Shown in pieces: positions 45,301 to 52,858 of a stretch of 64,000 nt of DNA. A program made the position numbers and the translations under genes. The number at the start of each line of letters is the position of its first letter. Within the stretch, counting starts at the first letter, position 1. Under the pieces are notes generated by a model that was given only the letters and a program-made list of their open reading frames with translations, was not told the origin of the DNA and did no database searches. The DNA is from Candidatus Competibacteraceae bacterium. Lineage in GTDB: Bacteria > Pseudomonadota > Gammaproteobacteria > Competibacterales > Competibacteraceae. Location: the NCBI GenBank assembly GCA_003989075.1, contig RXIX01000001.1, forward strand, positions 1-64,000. Direction: 5' to 3'.

Positions 45301-45634
45301 GCGGCTCGCCGACCTTGAATTGCACGGTCAGCACCGCCATGCCGGGCCGCGAGACTGAATAAACGTGTTCAATACCCTCGATCTCGGCCAGGATCTGCTC
45401 GGCGGGAGTGCTGACTAGCCGTTCCACTTCCTGGGCACTGGCGCCGGGGAAGGGGATAAAGACGTTGGCGAAGGTGACGTTGATTTGCGGCTCTTCCTCG
45501 CGCGGCGTCACCAGCACCGCGAACAGGCCCATCAGCAGCCCGACCAGGGCCAGCAGCGGCGTGATCTCGCTGCGCAGGAATTTTCTGGCGATAGCCCCGG
45601 ACAGGCCAAGGCGCGGTTCGGTGGCCTCATTCAT
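42362..45634 (-). CDS. RND efflux transporter permease (AcrB superfamily)
   Basis: The 1090-residue protein has the AcrB-type layout: helix 1 near residue 25, a large periplasmic loop, helices 2-6 with the proton-relay aspartates in SIGILVDDAIVVVENIH, a second loop and six C-terminal helices with ALAGIIVRNSILLVDFI. It exports compounds, or metals, by proton antiport. The gene starts one base after the adaptor gene stop. No outer-membrane channel gene follows. The substrate cannot be read from sequence. Confidence 0.9.
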   Translation of the reverse strand: MNEATEPRLGLSGAIARKFLRSEITPLLALVGLLMGLFAVLVTPREEEPQINVTFANVFIPFPGASAQEVERLVSTPAEQILAEIEGIEHVYSVSRPGMAVLTVQFKVGEPRTDAIVRLYNKLYSNADWLPVRLGVGQPIVKPKGIDDVPIVSLTLWTEDAQRSADDLARVAHTLETELKRVPGTRDIYTVGAPDRVVQVRFDPARLSGYGLALSDLRNALQAANASADAGALVGDNREIPLQAGSFLVRPEDVGTLVIGLHQGTPVYLADVATVTFGPDTPQRYVWLGTGPAAATHGIQAQGEFPAVTLAIAKKPGENAVQIADQVLTRIEQLQGTVIPAGIHVTVTRNYGVTANDKAMTLITKLIFATALVIGLVLIALGWREALIVGAAVILTLTITLFASWAWGFTLNRVSLFALIFSIGILVDDAIVVVENIHRHIHLGRCSLVEAIPLAVDEVGGPTILATFTVIAALLPMAFVSGLMGPYMSPIPINSSLGMLISLAVAFVFTPWLTYKVLRSVVEKHPPASAAVAHPETENSTDDFAHRLFRRVVGPFLRGRQGRPLRWALGIGVLLLIGGSVSLAYVQLVVLKMLPFDNKSEFQVIVDMPEGSTLEQTTRVLGELGRYLGTVAEVTDYQAYAGTAAPINFNGLVRQYYLRAGANVGDLQVNLVDRKHRQRKSHDIALSVRGPLQAIGQRYNANVKIVEVPPGPPVMSPLVAEVYGPDYAGQIAAAQTVRAVFTQTQNIIDIDDTIEAPAERLIAHVDRVKAALLGVSQQAVAADLATALRGEDAGYLHSATAKYPIPLRLQLPTADQARPASVLALKTRSQAGPLVPLSEVVDLESTQRENAIYHKDLLPVVFVFGDMAGPLDSPLYGMFEIFSRLQNQPIAGAPPQQFLIRQPDQPYSYSLKWDGEWQITYETFRDMGIAYGVGMILIYLLVVAQFHSYLVPLIIMAPIPLTIIGVMPGHALLHAQFTATSMIGMIALAGIIVRNSILLVDFIKLEVASGVPFQEAVIRSSAVRAKPIILTALAAMLGALFILDDPIFRGLAISLIFGIMVSTLLTLIFIPVLYYAAFRRQLEPASGSMT

Positions 45635-45635
45635 A

Positions 45636-46703
45636 TTAATTCTCCGCCGTAGTCCGCTGCTGCTGATTTTTCAGATAAATACCCGCCTGAACCGGGTCCA
45701 GCGCTACGCTTTCGCCAGCTTCCAGCCCGGCGAGGATTTCCACCGTCTCGCCCTCGGCGCGGCCAGGTCGCACCTGGCGCAGGCTGACCGCGCCATCCCT
45801 GACGACATACACGGCGCTGACTTCGCCGCGCTGGGCAAGTGCGGTGCGTGGTATGGTCAGGCGTTGGGTCGTGCCGACCTGAAAGGCGGTCTTGACGAAC
45901 ATGCCCGGATACAGGCCTCCGGTCTTGGGTGGCAGGTACAGGCGCACCTTGAACACGTTGCTTTTCGGGTCGGCGTAGGGGAAGAAGGTCAGCTTGGTGG
46001 CGTTGATACTGGCGTCGTCATTGGGCAGCAGCACCCGCGCCTGCTTGTGCTGGCGCACCGGCACGATCAGCCGCTGCGGCACATTGGCCACCACGCGCAG
46101 TTCGTCGAGGGAAAAGCCGGTCATCAGCGGCGTGCCGGGCTGGACGCCTTCACCCAGATCGACATGGCGTTCCAGGACAATGCCGCTATAGGGCGCGACG
46201 ATGGTGGTATAGCCAAGCGATTCACGGGCCTGGGCGACACTGGCCTGAGCGGCATCGAGCCGGGCCTGAGCGGCATCGAGGGCGGCGGTCGCGCCATCCA
46301 TCTGCGCTTTGGAGACCAGTTGCCGCTCGAAAATCCCCTTGATCCGGTTATATTCGGACTGGGCCTCGATCTGCCGGGCCTGGGCTTCGCGCAGATTGGC
46401 CTGGGCCTGTTCCAGACCGGCGCGCTGTTCAATATTACGGATGCGGACAATGGCCGTGCCCTGGGCCACGAAGTCATTGACGTCGACCAGAATGGCCTCG
46501 ACGCGGCCGGCGGTCTGGGCGGAAACCGTGCTCTGGTTGACGGCCTCGACCACGCCGTCGAGTACCTGCTCTTCGGGCAGGGTTTGCAACTGGACGGTGG
46601 TCAGCGCGAAAGGCAGCTCAGCGGCGCGGCCGGCACCGGGTAGCAAGGCCAGCAAGCCGGCGCAGAACATGAACAGTGGCAGCGGGCGTTTCGTGATTGG
46701 CAT
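45636..46703 (-). CDS. RND periplasmic adaptor (membrane-fusion protein)
   Basis: The 355-residue protein has a signal peptide (LFMFCAGLLALLPGAGRAAE), a lipoyl-like half motif (VSAQTAGRVEAILVDVNDFV), an alpha-hairpin coiled coil rich in AQA repeats, the second half motif (TTIVAPYSGIVLERHVDLGEGV) and beta-barrel/MP domains. It links the inner-membrane pump to an outer-membrane channel. It is the first gene of the operon. A palindromic operator sits 38-59 bases before its start. Confidence 0.9.
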   Translation of the reverse strand: MPITKRPLPLFMFCAGLLALLPGAGRAAELPFALTTVQLQTLPEEQVLDGVVEAVNQSTVSAQTAGRVEAILVDVNDFVAQGTAIVRIRNIEQRAGLEQAQANLREAQARQIEAQSEYNRIKGIFERQLVSKAQMDGATAALDAAQARLDAAQASVAQARESLGYTTIVAPYSGIVLERHVDLGEGVQPGTPLMTGFSLDELRVVANVPQRLIVPVRQHKQARVLLPNDDASINATKLTFFPYADPKSNVFKVRLYLPPKTGGLYPGMFVKTAFQVGTTQRLTIPRTALAQRGEVSAVYVVRDGAVSLRQVRPGRAEGETVEILAGLEAGESVALDPVQAGIYLKNQQQRTTAEN

Positions 46704-46741
46704 GGCGATGTCCCCTCGAACCGGATGGATTCGGGCCTGTA

Positions 46742-46771
46742 ATATTAGAGAATTCTAATATTTTAGGACAA
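46742..46771 (-). promoter_or_regulatory. Promoter with palindromic operator for the RND efflux operon
   Basis: AATATTAGA (46741-46749) and TCTAATATT (46754-46762) form a perfect inverted repeat with a GAAT spacer, very AT-rich against the GC-rich background. On the minus strand a -35 TTGTCC (46771-46766) and -10 TAATAT (46747-46742) are 18 bases apart, placing the palindrome between and over them. That is the layout of a repressor operator (ArsR or TetR type). No such regulator gene lies nearby. Confidence 0.6.
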
Positions 46772-46829
46772 CATCGACAAGAGCGAGCCGGCAATCGGCC
46801 GGATGCGCGGGTATTTCGGGTATTCACGC

Positions 46830-47573
46830 CTATTCAGCCGGTAGCACCAGCGCCAGCAGAGTGGCGGTTTCGACCAGCTCGCAGGCGGCGCCGAGGGTAT
46901 CGCCGGTGATGCCACCGAGTCGATCCAGCAGGCTCTTGCGCAGGGCCAGCAGCCCCAAGCCGAGCACGGTTAGCAGCACGCCACCGATCCAGTCGAGCAG
47001 GGCGATGGTGGTCGCGGCTACCAGCACCACCACCAGGGTGCAGCTCAATCGTGGCAGATAGCTTGCGTAAGGCGCGCCCAGACCGTCGGGCCGCACATAG
47101 GGCGTGGTGACCAGCAGCAGCACGATCGCGGTGCGCCCAAGCACCGGTGTCAGCAGCAGCAGCTCGCGGGCGTCGCCGGCCAGCAGCATCTGCAGAGCGG
47201 CGAATTTGTTCAGCAGCACCAGCACGACCGCCGCGATGGCAATCGGCCCGCTGCGCGGATCCTTCATGATCGCCAGGGTACGGCTACGATCGCCCTGGCC
47301 GCCGATCCAGGCGTCGGCAGTGTCGGCCAGCCCATCCAGATGCAACCCCCCGGTCAACAGTACCCAGAGCGTCAGCAGCAGTGCGGCCAGCACGCCGGGA
47401 TCGCTCAGCCACAGCAGGGTATGCAGGCCGGCCAGCGGCGCACCGATCACCAGCCCGACCAGCGGAAAAAACAGCACCGACAGCCCCAGATCGCGGGGCT
47501 GCGGTGGCGTGGCCGACGCGGGCACCGGCAGCCGGGTGAGCAGCTGCAGCGCCAGGGCGAACGCGCGCATCAT
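46830..47573 (-). CDS. cobS: Adenosylcobinamide-GDP ribazoletransferase (cobalamin synthase)
   Basis: The 247-residue polytopic membrane enzyme has the CobS motifs GGLHLDGLADTADAW and RSRTLAIMKDPRSGPIA. It joins alpha-ribazole (or its phosphate) to adenosylcobinamide-GDP, the last step of nucleotide-loop assembly. The start overlaps the cobC stop by four bases. It is the last gene of cobU-T-C-S, all minus strand. Confidence 0.95.
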   Translation of the reverse strand: MMRAFALALQLLTRLPVPASATPPQPRDLGLSVLFFPLVGLVIGAPLAGLHTLLWLSDPGVLAALLLTLWVLLTGGLHLDGLADTADAWIGGQGDRSRTLAIMKDPRSGPIAIAAVVLVLLNKFAALQMLLAGDARELLLLTPVLGRTAIVLLLVTTPYVRPDGLGAPYASYLPRLSCTLVVVLVAATTIALLDWIGGVLLTVLGLGLLALRKSLLDRLGGITGDTLGAACELVETATLLALVLPAE

Positions 47574-48181
47574 GTCAGGCGGCCGTTATGAAACACCAAG
47601 CGCGGCTCGGCGCCGGGCTCGTGATAGCAGCGGATCCGGCTGAGCGCGGCAAAGGGCACTTCAAAGCGCCACAGATGATTCAGCGGCATGCCCAGCACCC
47701 GGCGCAGCACCATGCGGATGGTGCCACCGTGCGCCACCAGCAGCACATGGCGACCGTGATAGCGTTCCAGCAGGTCGGCCCAGGCCGCACCGATGCGCTC
47801 ATCGAAGGCCAGAACCGGCTCACCGCCCGGGATCGGATGCGCCACCGGATCGGCCCAGAAGCGCGCCAGGGTGACCGGATCGCTGGCATGGACCTCGGCG
47901 ACGCTGCGCCCTTCCCAGACGCCAAAGCTGATTTCGCTGAAACCGGGCATGATCTCCAGCGGCCGGTCCAGACGCGCGGCCAATTCGGCAGCGAACGCGG
48001 CGCAGCGGCACAGGGGCGAACTGACAATCGCCTCCCAGTCCCGGTAGTCGCCGGCGGCAGCGCGCATCTGCACCCAGCCCAGCGCACTGAGCGGATCATC
48101 AATCGCGCCGCGAAATTTCTGGCCGCCATCGGGTTCGCCATGGCGCAGCATGTCGATCAGGGTAGCGCTGCCCAGGTTCAT
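47570..48181 (-). CDS. cobC: Alpha-ribazole phosphatase (histidine phosphatase family)
   Basis: The 203-residue protein has the catalytic RHGE motif ([12 protein letters not shown]), a second arginine in [11 protein letters not shown], an acid in [13 protein letters not shown], and the second histidine in [14 protein letters not shown]. In this operon it should dephosphorylate alpha-ribazole-phosphate or cobalamin-phosphate. It overlaps both neighbours by four bases. Confidence 0.9.
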   Translation of the reverse strand: MNLGSATLIDMLRHGEPDGGQKFRGAIDDPLSALGWVQMRAAAGDYRDWEAIVSSPLCRCAAFAAELAARLDRPLEIMPGFSEISFGVWEGRSVAEVHASDPVTLARFWADPVAHPIPGGEPVLAFDERIGAAWADLLERYHGRHVLLVAHGGTIRMVLRRVLGMPLNHLWRFEVPFAALSRIRCYHEPGAEPRLVFHNGRLT

Positions 48182-49221
48182 GCGGAGGACACTCCTGCTT
48201 CGGCAAAGGTGGCCATATCGGCCTGTACGGCGGCGGCGGCGCGCAGCAGCGGCAGAGCGACCGCCGCGCCGCTGCCTTCACCGAGGCGCATCTCCAGTTC
48301 CAGCAGGGGTCGCGCATCGAGCGCCTGCAGCAGACGGCGATGGCCCGGTTCGGCAGAGCAATGGGAATACAGCAGCCAGTCGGCCAATTCCGGGCGCAGA
48401 CGCACCGCCGCCAGGGCCGCTGCCGTGGTGATGAAACCATCCACCAGTACCGGCAGGCCAAGCTGGCCGCAGCGCAGGTAGGCCCCAGCCAGAGCAACGA
48501 TCTCAAAACCGCCCAGTGTCTGCAGTACCGTCAGCGGTTGCGGGTCGCGCAGCAGGCGCAGTGCCTGTTCGATGACCTGACTTTTACGCTGCACACCGGC
48601 GGCATCCAGGCCGGTGCCGGGACCGGCGAGTTGCGCGGCCGGCAGATCGAGCAGGGCGCAGGCGATGGCGGTGGCGCTGGTAGTGTTACCAATGCCCATC
48701 TCACCGCCGATGAACAGGTGCGCGCCGCCGATCGCCGCCCGTTCGGCGGCATCGTGGCCTGCGGTCAGAGCATCGTGCAGCTGCGCAGCACTCATCGCCG
48801 GACCCTGGGCGAGATTGGCAGTGCCGGGACCGACCCGGTTATCCAGTACCCCGGGCAGGTCTTCCAGCGGGTGTACCGTGCCGACGTTGACTACTTCCAG
48901 ACGTGCGTTCCAGGTCCGCGCCAGCACACTGATCGCGGCGCCGCCGCGGGCGAAATTGCGCACCATCTCGGCGGTCACCACCTGGGGAAAAGCCGAGATG
49001 CCCTCGGCGACTACGCCATGATCAGCGGCGAACACGGTGATCCAGGGGGTATCGAGGTGTGGTCGGACACTGCCCTGCAGTGCGGCCAGGGTGATGCCGA
49101 GTTCCTCCAGACGGCCGAGTGAGCCGGGGGGCTTGGTCAGTTGCGCTTGTCTCGCATGTGCAGCGGCGCGCACTGCCGCATCGGGTACGGCCAGAGGTTC
49201 TTCAAACCAGCGGGGATTCAA
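48178..49221 (-). CDS. cobT: Nicotinate-nucleotide:dimethylbenzimidazole phosphoribosyltransferase
   Basis: The 347-residue protein has [48 protein letters not shown], a catalytic glutamate region near the C-terminus ([14 protein letters not shown]) and [10 protein letters not shown]. It makes alpha-ribazole-5'-phosphate, the lower ligand of B12. It overlaps cobU upstream and cobC downstream by ATGA. Confidence 0.95.
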   Translation of the reverse strand: MNPRWFEEPLAVPDAAVRAAAHARQAQLTKPPGSLGRLEELGITLAALQGSVRPHLDTPWITVFAADHGVVAEGISAFPQVVTAEMVRNFARGGAAISVLARTWNARLEVVNVGTVHPLEDLPGVLDNRVGPGTANLAQGPAMSAAQLHDALTAGHDAAERAAIGGAHLFIGGEMGIGNTTSATAIACALLDLPAAQLAGPGTGLDAAGVQRKSQVIEQALRLLRDPQPLTVLQTLGGFEIVALAGAYLRCGQLGLPVLVDGFITTAAALAAVRLRPELADWLLYSHCSAEPGHRRLLQALDARPLLELEMRLGEGSGAAVALPLLRAAAAVQADMATFAEAGVSSA

Positions 49222-49736
49222 GCAGTCTGCTCCTTGAGTGTGAGGGGGAGGCCAGCGATGACCAGCGACACCCGGTCACAGCACGCGGCAACTGCCTGAT
49301 GCAGGCGACCGGCCTCATCGCGAAAGCGCCGGGCCAGCGGATTAAGGGGGACGATACCCTGACCGACCTCGTTGCTGACCAGCAGGATGCGGCCGGGCAG
49401 GGTGGGCAGCGTGGTCAACAGTGCATCGAGTTCCTGGTGCAGCGTGGTGTCGCCAGCGGCCAGCAGGTTGTTCAGCCACAGAGTCAGGCAATCGACCAGC
49501 AGGCAGCGATCCGGGGTGGCGTGGGCGCGCAGTGCGGCGGCCAGGGCCAGCGGCTCCTCGACCAGGCCCCAGTCGGCTGGGCGCTCGGCGCGGTGGCGGG
49601 CGATGCGCGCGGCCATTTCAGCATCGCCCGCTTCGGCGGTGGCCAGATAGGTCACGGCAAAACCGCTGGCCAGAGCCTGTCGCTGGGCGAAGGCGCTTTT
49701 GCCGGATCGGGCACCACCAAGAATTAATTCTTTCAT
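49218..49736 (-). CDS. cobU: Adenosylcobinamide kinase / guanylyltransferase
   Basis: The 172-residue protein has the P-loop [15 protein letters not shown], a nearby [33 protein letters not shown] and [21 protein letters not shown], all CobU/CobP features. It phosphorylates cobinamide and adds GMP. ATG 49736 is the first methionine before the P-loop. The upstream 180 bases show no B12 riboswitch. A methyltransferase gene reads away on the other strand. Confidence 0.95.
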   Translation of the reverse strand: MKELILGGARSGKSAFAQRQALASGFAVTYLATAEAGDAEMAARIARHRAERPADWGLVEEPLALAAALRAHATPDRCLLVDCLTLWLNNLLAAGDTTLHQELDALLTTLPTLPGRILLVSNEVGQGIVPLNPLARRFRDEAGRLHQAVAACCDRVSLVIAGLPLTLKEQTA

Positions 49737-49919
49737 GAGATCAGATGCTTGTGTTTGCAGCGGGATTTGTTTTTGCAACAGGCGTGCATTATCGTTGATT
49801 TTCAGCGATTGCCAAACGCGGGCGCTGCCGACCGGGGCTGTGCAGGCCAGGAAATACGGCGCGCGCTGTATTCCGATAAGGTCCGATAACGCTGCTTTTA
49901 CCCAATACACGAGGATGCC

Positions 49920-50693
49920 ATGAGCCATTCTTCACAGACGGCGCCGCAGGTATTCAGTGACCACTTTGCTGCAGTCGCTGCGGCCTATGCTGATTTTCGC
50001 CCGCGCTATCCGGCAGCCCTGCTGGCCTGGCTGGCGGAGCACGCGCCGGCGCGGACGCTGGCCTGGGATTGCGCAACGGGCAGCGGCCAGGCAGCGCTCG
50101 ATCTGGCGCCGCACTTTGCGCGGGTCATTGCCACCGATGCCAGTGCCGCGCAGATCGCGACCGCGCCGGCCCATCCGGGTGTGGAATACCGGCTTGCACC
50201 TGCCGAGGCCTCGGGACTGGCGGACGCCAGCATCGATCTGATCACGGTGGCACAGGCTCTGCACTGGTTTGACCTGGAGCGGTTTTACGCCGAGGCACGG
50301 CGGGTGCTCAAGCCGGGCGGGCTGCTGGCGGTGTGGAGCTATGGCGTGCCGCGCCTACCGGATGCGATCCTGGATGCGCCGGTGCAGCACTTTTATTGGC
50401 AAATCGTCGGGCCGTACTGGCCTGCCGAACGCCGGCATGTCGAGAACGGTTATCGGGATTTACCGTTTCCATTCGCGCAATGCCCGACGCCGGAATGGAC
50501 CCTGGAACTGGCCTGGACCCTGCCCGAGCTACTCGGCTATTGTCGCAGCTGGTCAGCGACCGGCCGTTATCGTGCCGCTCATGGCCATGATCCGGTGGTG
50601 GAGCTGGCCGCGCTGCTGGAGCCGCTGTGGGGCGAGCCGGCGCAGCGCCAGCCGATTCGCTGGCCACTGGCGGTGCGGGTGGGCCGCTGCTGA
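49920..50693 (+). CDS. Class I SAM-dependent methyltransferase
   Basis: The 257-residue protein has a Rossmann SAM-binding start (LAWDCATGSGQAALDLA), the acidic residue in IATDASAAQI, an AEASGLADASIDLI loop and VLKPGGLLAVWSYG. It resembles the trans-aconitate/UbiE-like methyltransferase group; its substrate is unknown. GAGG lies five bases before ATG 49920. It is divergent from cobU and about 95 bases before the FtsZ-like gene. Confidence 0.85.
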   Translation: MSHSSQTAPQVFSDHFAAVAAAYADFRPRYPAALLAWLAEHAPARTLAWDCATGSGQAALDLAPHFARVIATDASAAQIATAPAHPGVEYRLAPAEASGLADASIDLITVAQALHWFDLERFYAEARRVLKPGGLLAVWSYGVPRLPDAILDAPVQHFYWQIVGPYWPAERRHVENGYRDLPFPFAQCPTPEWTLELAWTLPELLGYCRSWSATGRYRAAHGHDPVVELAALLEPLWGEPAQRQPIRWPLAVRVGRC

Positions 50694-50789
50694 GTGTGGC
50701 CGCAGCGGCAAGGCCGTGTGAGTGGACAGCGGTTGGTGCAGGGTTCTGAATTTCCTTTAACACTGCAGAAATGCAGAACGGAGAACGGC

Positions 50790-51698
50790 ATGGCGATAGA
50801 GACGCAAGGCGGTGAGGCCTGGCGCGATCTGGATTCCAGCACCGATTCGATTACGGAGCAGGCCGCGCTGATTGGTCTGGGTTCGCGGGGCTGCGAGCAG
50901 CTACAGCGCCTGTGCCGGGCGGGGCTGGAAAACGTGACTGCATTCCTGATTGATCATGACAGTGCCGCGCGCCGCGCCGATGATTTGCCCGTGCCGAGCT
51001 ACTGGATTGGCAATACCGAAACGGTCGCCGATTTCGCGGCCTGCACCCTGCTCGGACTGGTGATCATGGGTGTGGATCATCAGGAAGGGTCGGAATGGCT
51101 CAGTCTGCGTTTGGGGCTGCTGCGCGAGCGGCCGATGCTGCTGCTGGGCATCGTGCTGCCGGCGGCGCCTGTTGTGGTTCCGCGGCGGCGCCCGGAGCGC
51201 TGGCGTGAGCTGGACAGTGTGATCGAATGGCCGGCGCTGCTGAATCCGGCGGCGGATCTGATCCTGTTGCGCGATGTCGTCGATGACCTGATTCGGGCCC
51301 TGCTTGATCCGGATCCACTGGGTGCCAATTTTGCCGAAATGCTGGCGGTGTTCGGCGATGCGCGCACGGTGTATACGGCCAGTCTGGGGGTGGAGCCGGC
51401 GGCGACTGTGGCCTGGGCGCCGGAAACGCTTGATATCCTGATCGGACAGGTGACGCGGCAGGGCCTTGATCCGCAGCGTACCCTGGGTCTGCTGGTGGTG
51501 GTGCGGGGCGGCGATGCGGCGGCGGGCGCAGCACTGCGGGCACTCCTGGAGCAGCGTCTGCCGCAGGGCGTGCTTCTGGCCGTGGCGGTACCCGATGCCG
51601 GGAATCCGGCCGCAGGCGGTGTGTTGCGAGTCACGCTGTTTGCCACCACAGCGGGTCTGGCGATGTCCAACGTTGCGCGCCGGGGGCTTTCCACCTAA
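50790..51698 (+). CDS. Divergent FtsZ-like protein with degraded GTPase motifs
   Basis: The 302-residue protein aligns by eye with FtsZ: ALIGLGSRGCEQL ... LENVTAFLIDHDSAARR for the first Rossmann strand and loop, LGLVIMGVDHQEGSEWL where FtsZ has its GGGTGTG signature, ANFAEMLAVFGDARTVYTA where FtsZ has NVDFADVRTVM, and a C-terminal LRVTLFATTAG for the ELRVTVVATG strand. The glycine-rich tubulin signature and the catalytic T7 acids are not conserved, so GTP hydrolysis is doubtful. There is no C-terminal FtsA-binding tail. GGAG lies six bases before ATG 50790. It precedes rpsF on the same strand. Confidence 0.6.
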   Translation: MAIETQGGEAWRDLDSSTDSITEQAALIGLGSRGCEQLQRLCRAGLENVTAFLIDHDSAARRADDLPVPSYWIGNTETVADFAACTLLGLVIMGVDHQEGSEWLSLRLGLLRERPMLLLGIVLPAAPVVVPRRRPERWRELDSVIEWPALLNPAADLILLRDVVDDLIRALLDPDPLGANFAEMLAVFGDARTVYTASLGVEPAATVAWAPETLDILIGQVTRQGLDPQRTLGLLVVVRGGDAAAGAALRALLEQRLPQGVLLAVAVPDAGNPAAGGVLRVTLFATTAGLAMSNVARRGLST

Positions 51699-51713
51699 AA
51701 TACCGGCCCCTTG

Positions 51714-51731
51714 CGGCCCGGTACCGGGCCG
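51714..51731. repeat. 18-base perfect palindrome before rpsF
   Basis: CGGCCCGGTACCGGGCCG is self-complementary throughout. It lies 15 bases after the FtsZ-like stop and 57 bases before rpsF. It may end the upstream transcript or form part of the rpsF leader. Confidence 0.45.
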
Positions 51732-51740
51732 TGACTCCTT

Positions 51741-51763
51741 GCCTCACCGCCACGGCGGGAGGC
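51741..51763 (+). promoter_or_regulatory. Hairpin in the rpsF leader, possible ribosomal-protein autoregulation site
   Basis: GCCTC, A, CCGCC, then AC, then GGCGG and GAGGC form an almost perfect stem with one bulged A. It ends 25 bases before the rpsF start. In many bacteria an S6:S18-binding leader hairpin with a CCG bulge controls this operon. The resemblance here is positional and only partly structural. Confidence 0.4.
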
Positions 51764-51788
51764 TGCCCCGTATCCGTAAGGAGCCTAC

Positions 51789-52196
51789 ATGCGACATTAC
51801 GAAATCGTGTTCATGGTCCATCCCGACCAGAGCGACCAGGTCCCCGCGATGATCGAGCGCTATCGCGCGATGATCGAAGAGGACGGCGGCCAGATTCACC
51901 GTCTGGAGGACTGGGGCCGGCGCCAGCTGTCCTACCCGATCAACAAAGTGCACAAGGCGCACTATGTGCTGATGAACATCGAGTGCAGCCAGCCGGTTCT
52001 GGATGAACTGGAAAGCGCCTTCCGCTTTAACGACGCGGTCATCCGCAACCTCATCCTGCAGCGCGACGCCGCCGAGACCGAGCCTTCGCCGCTGATCAAG
52101 ATGCGCGATGAGCGTCCCGAGCGCGAGGATCGCGACGAGCGCGGTGGCCGTGGCGACCGCGACGACGACGGCGACGACGGCGACGACGACGCCTGA
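51789..52196 (+). CDS. rpsF: 30S ribosomal protein S6
   Basis: The 135-residue protein starts [19 protein letters not shown] and has the S6 core ([20 protein letters not shown], then [12 protein letters not shown]). S6 binds S18 on the platform of the small subunit. Its C-terminal 30 residues form a low-complexity Asp/Arg/Glu/Gly tail ([19 protein letters not shown]), encoded by GAC/GGC repeats. AAGGAG lies ten bases before ATG 51789. Confidence 0.97.
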   Translation: MRHYEIVFMVHPDQSDQVPAMIERYRAMIEEDGGQIHRLEDWGRRQLSYPINKVHKAHYVLMNIECSQPVLDELESAFRFNDAVIRNLILQRDAAETEPSPLIKMRDERPEREDRDERGGRGDRDDDGDDGDDDA

Positions 52197-52218
52197 GCCC
52201 GCTTCGGGCGTCGCTGCC

Positions 52219-52581
52219 ATGCCGTCCGCACCGGCCGCCGATAACTGCCTGATCATTGCCGGTCAGGTCGCTGGCCCCTGTGAACAGCGCGCCACACCGG
52301 CTGGCATCGCCATCAGCCGCTTTCTGCTGGACCATGTGTCCGCCCAGATTGAAGCTGGCTGGCCGCGCGAAGTACGCTGCCGGATTCCGGTCATGGCCTG
52401 CGGCGAACCGCTGGCACGGATTGCCGGCCGGCTGTCGGTCGGGGCCCGTGTACGGGTGCGTGGCTTTGTTGGCCGCGCCAACCCGCGCGAGGGCGAATAC
52501 CGGCTGGTGCTGCACGCTGCCCGCATCGACGTTCTCGATTCCGCAACCATCGAATCATCCGTATCTGCATCCGAGGATTGA
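52219..52581 (+). CDS. priB: Primosomal replication protein N (PriB)
   Basis: The 120-residue OB-fold protein has CLIIAGQVAGPCEQRATPAGI, FLLDHVSAQIEAGWPREVRC and IPVMACGEPLARI, matching PriB between rpsF and rpsR in gammaproteobacteria. PriB binds ssDNA and bridges PriA and DnaT in replication restart. ATG 52219 lies 22 bases after the rpsF stop, where a small GCCCG/CGGGC hairpin (52197-52209) occurs. Only a weak ribosome site is visible. Confidence 0.85.
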   Translation: MPSAPAADNCLIIAGQVAGPCEQRATPAGIAISRFLLDHVSAQIEAGWPREVRCRIPVMACGEPLARIAGRLSVGARVRVRGFVGRANPREGEYRLVLHAARIDVLDSATIESSVSASED

Positions 52582-52584
52582 CCT

Positions 52585-52809
52585 ATGTCGCGTTTTTTCC
52601 GCCGCAAGAAGTTCTGCCGCTTTACCGCTGAAGGCGTCAAGGAAATTGACTACAAGGACATCGCGGTCCTGAAGAACTACATCACCGAGACCGGCAAGAT
52701 CGTGCCGAGTCGCATCACCGGTACCAAGGCCCGCTATCAGCGGCAGTTGTCGGTCGCGATCAAGCGCGCCCGCTTTCTGGCGCTGCTGCCGTTCTGCGAC
52801 CGGCACTAG
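52585..52809 (+). CDS. rpsR: 30S ribosomal protein S18
   Basis: The 74-residue protein starts [13 protein letters not shown] and ends with the S18 core [40 protein letters not shown]. It pairs with S6 in the 30S platform. GAGGA sits about seven bases before the ATG, inside the end of priB. Confidence 0.98.
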   Translation: MSRFFRRKKFCRFTAEGVKEIDYKDIAVLKNYITETGKIVPSRITGTKARYQRQLSVAIKRARFLALLPFCDRH

Positions 52810-52858
52810 GCCGCTTCGCGCCGGCCCGCGCTGACTGGTATCGGAGTCCTGCGCCGCG

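Noticed and set aside
43589-45358. Plus-strand open frame of 589 codons inside the RND permease gene
   Set aside because: Antisense shadow of a certain AcrB-family gene, with low-complexity Asp/Gln/His content and no motif.
49737-49919. Cobalamin riboswitch before cobU
   Set aside because: No B12-box-like sequence or long structured leader is visible in the 183 bases between cobU and the divergent methyltransferase gene.
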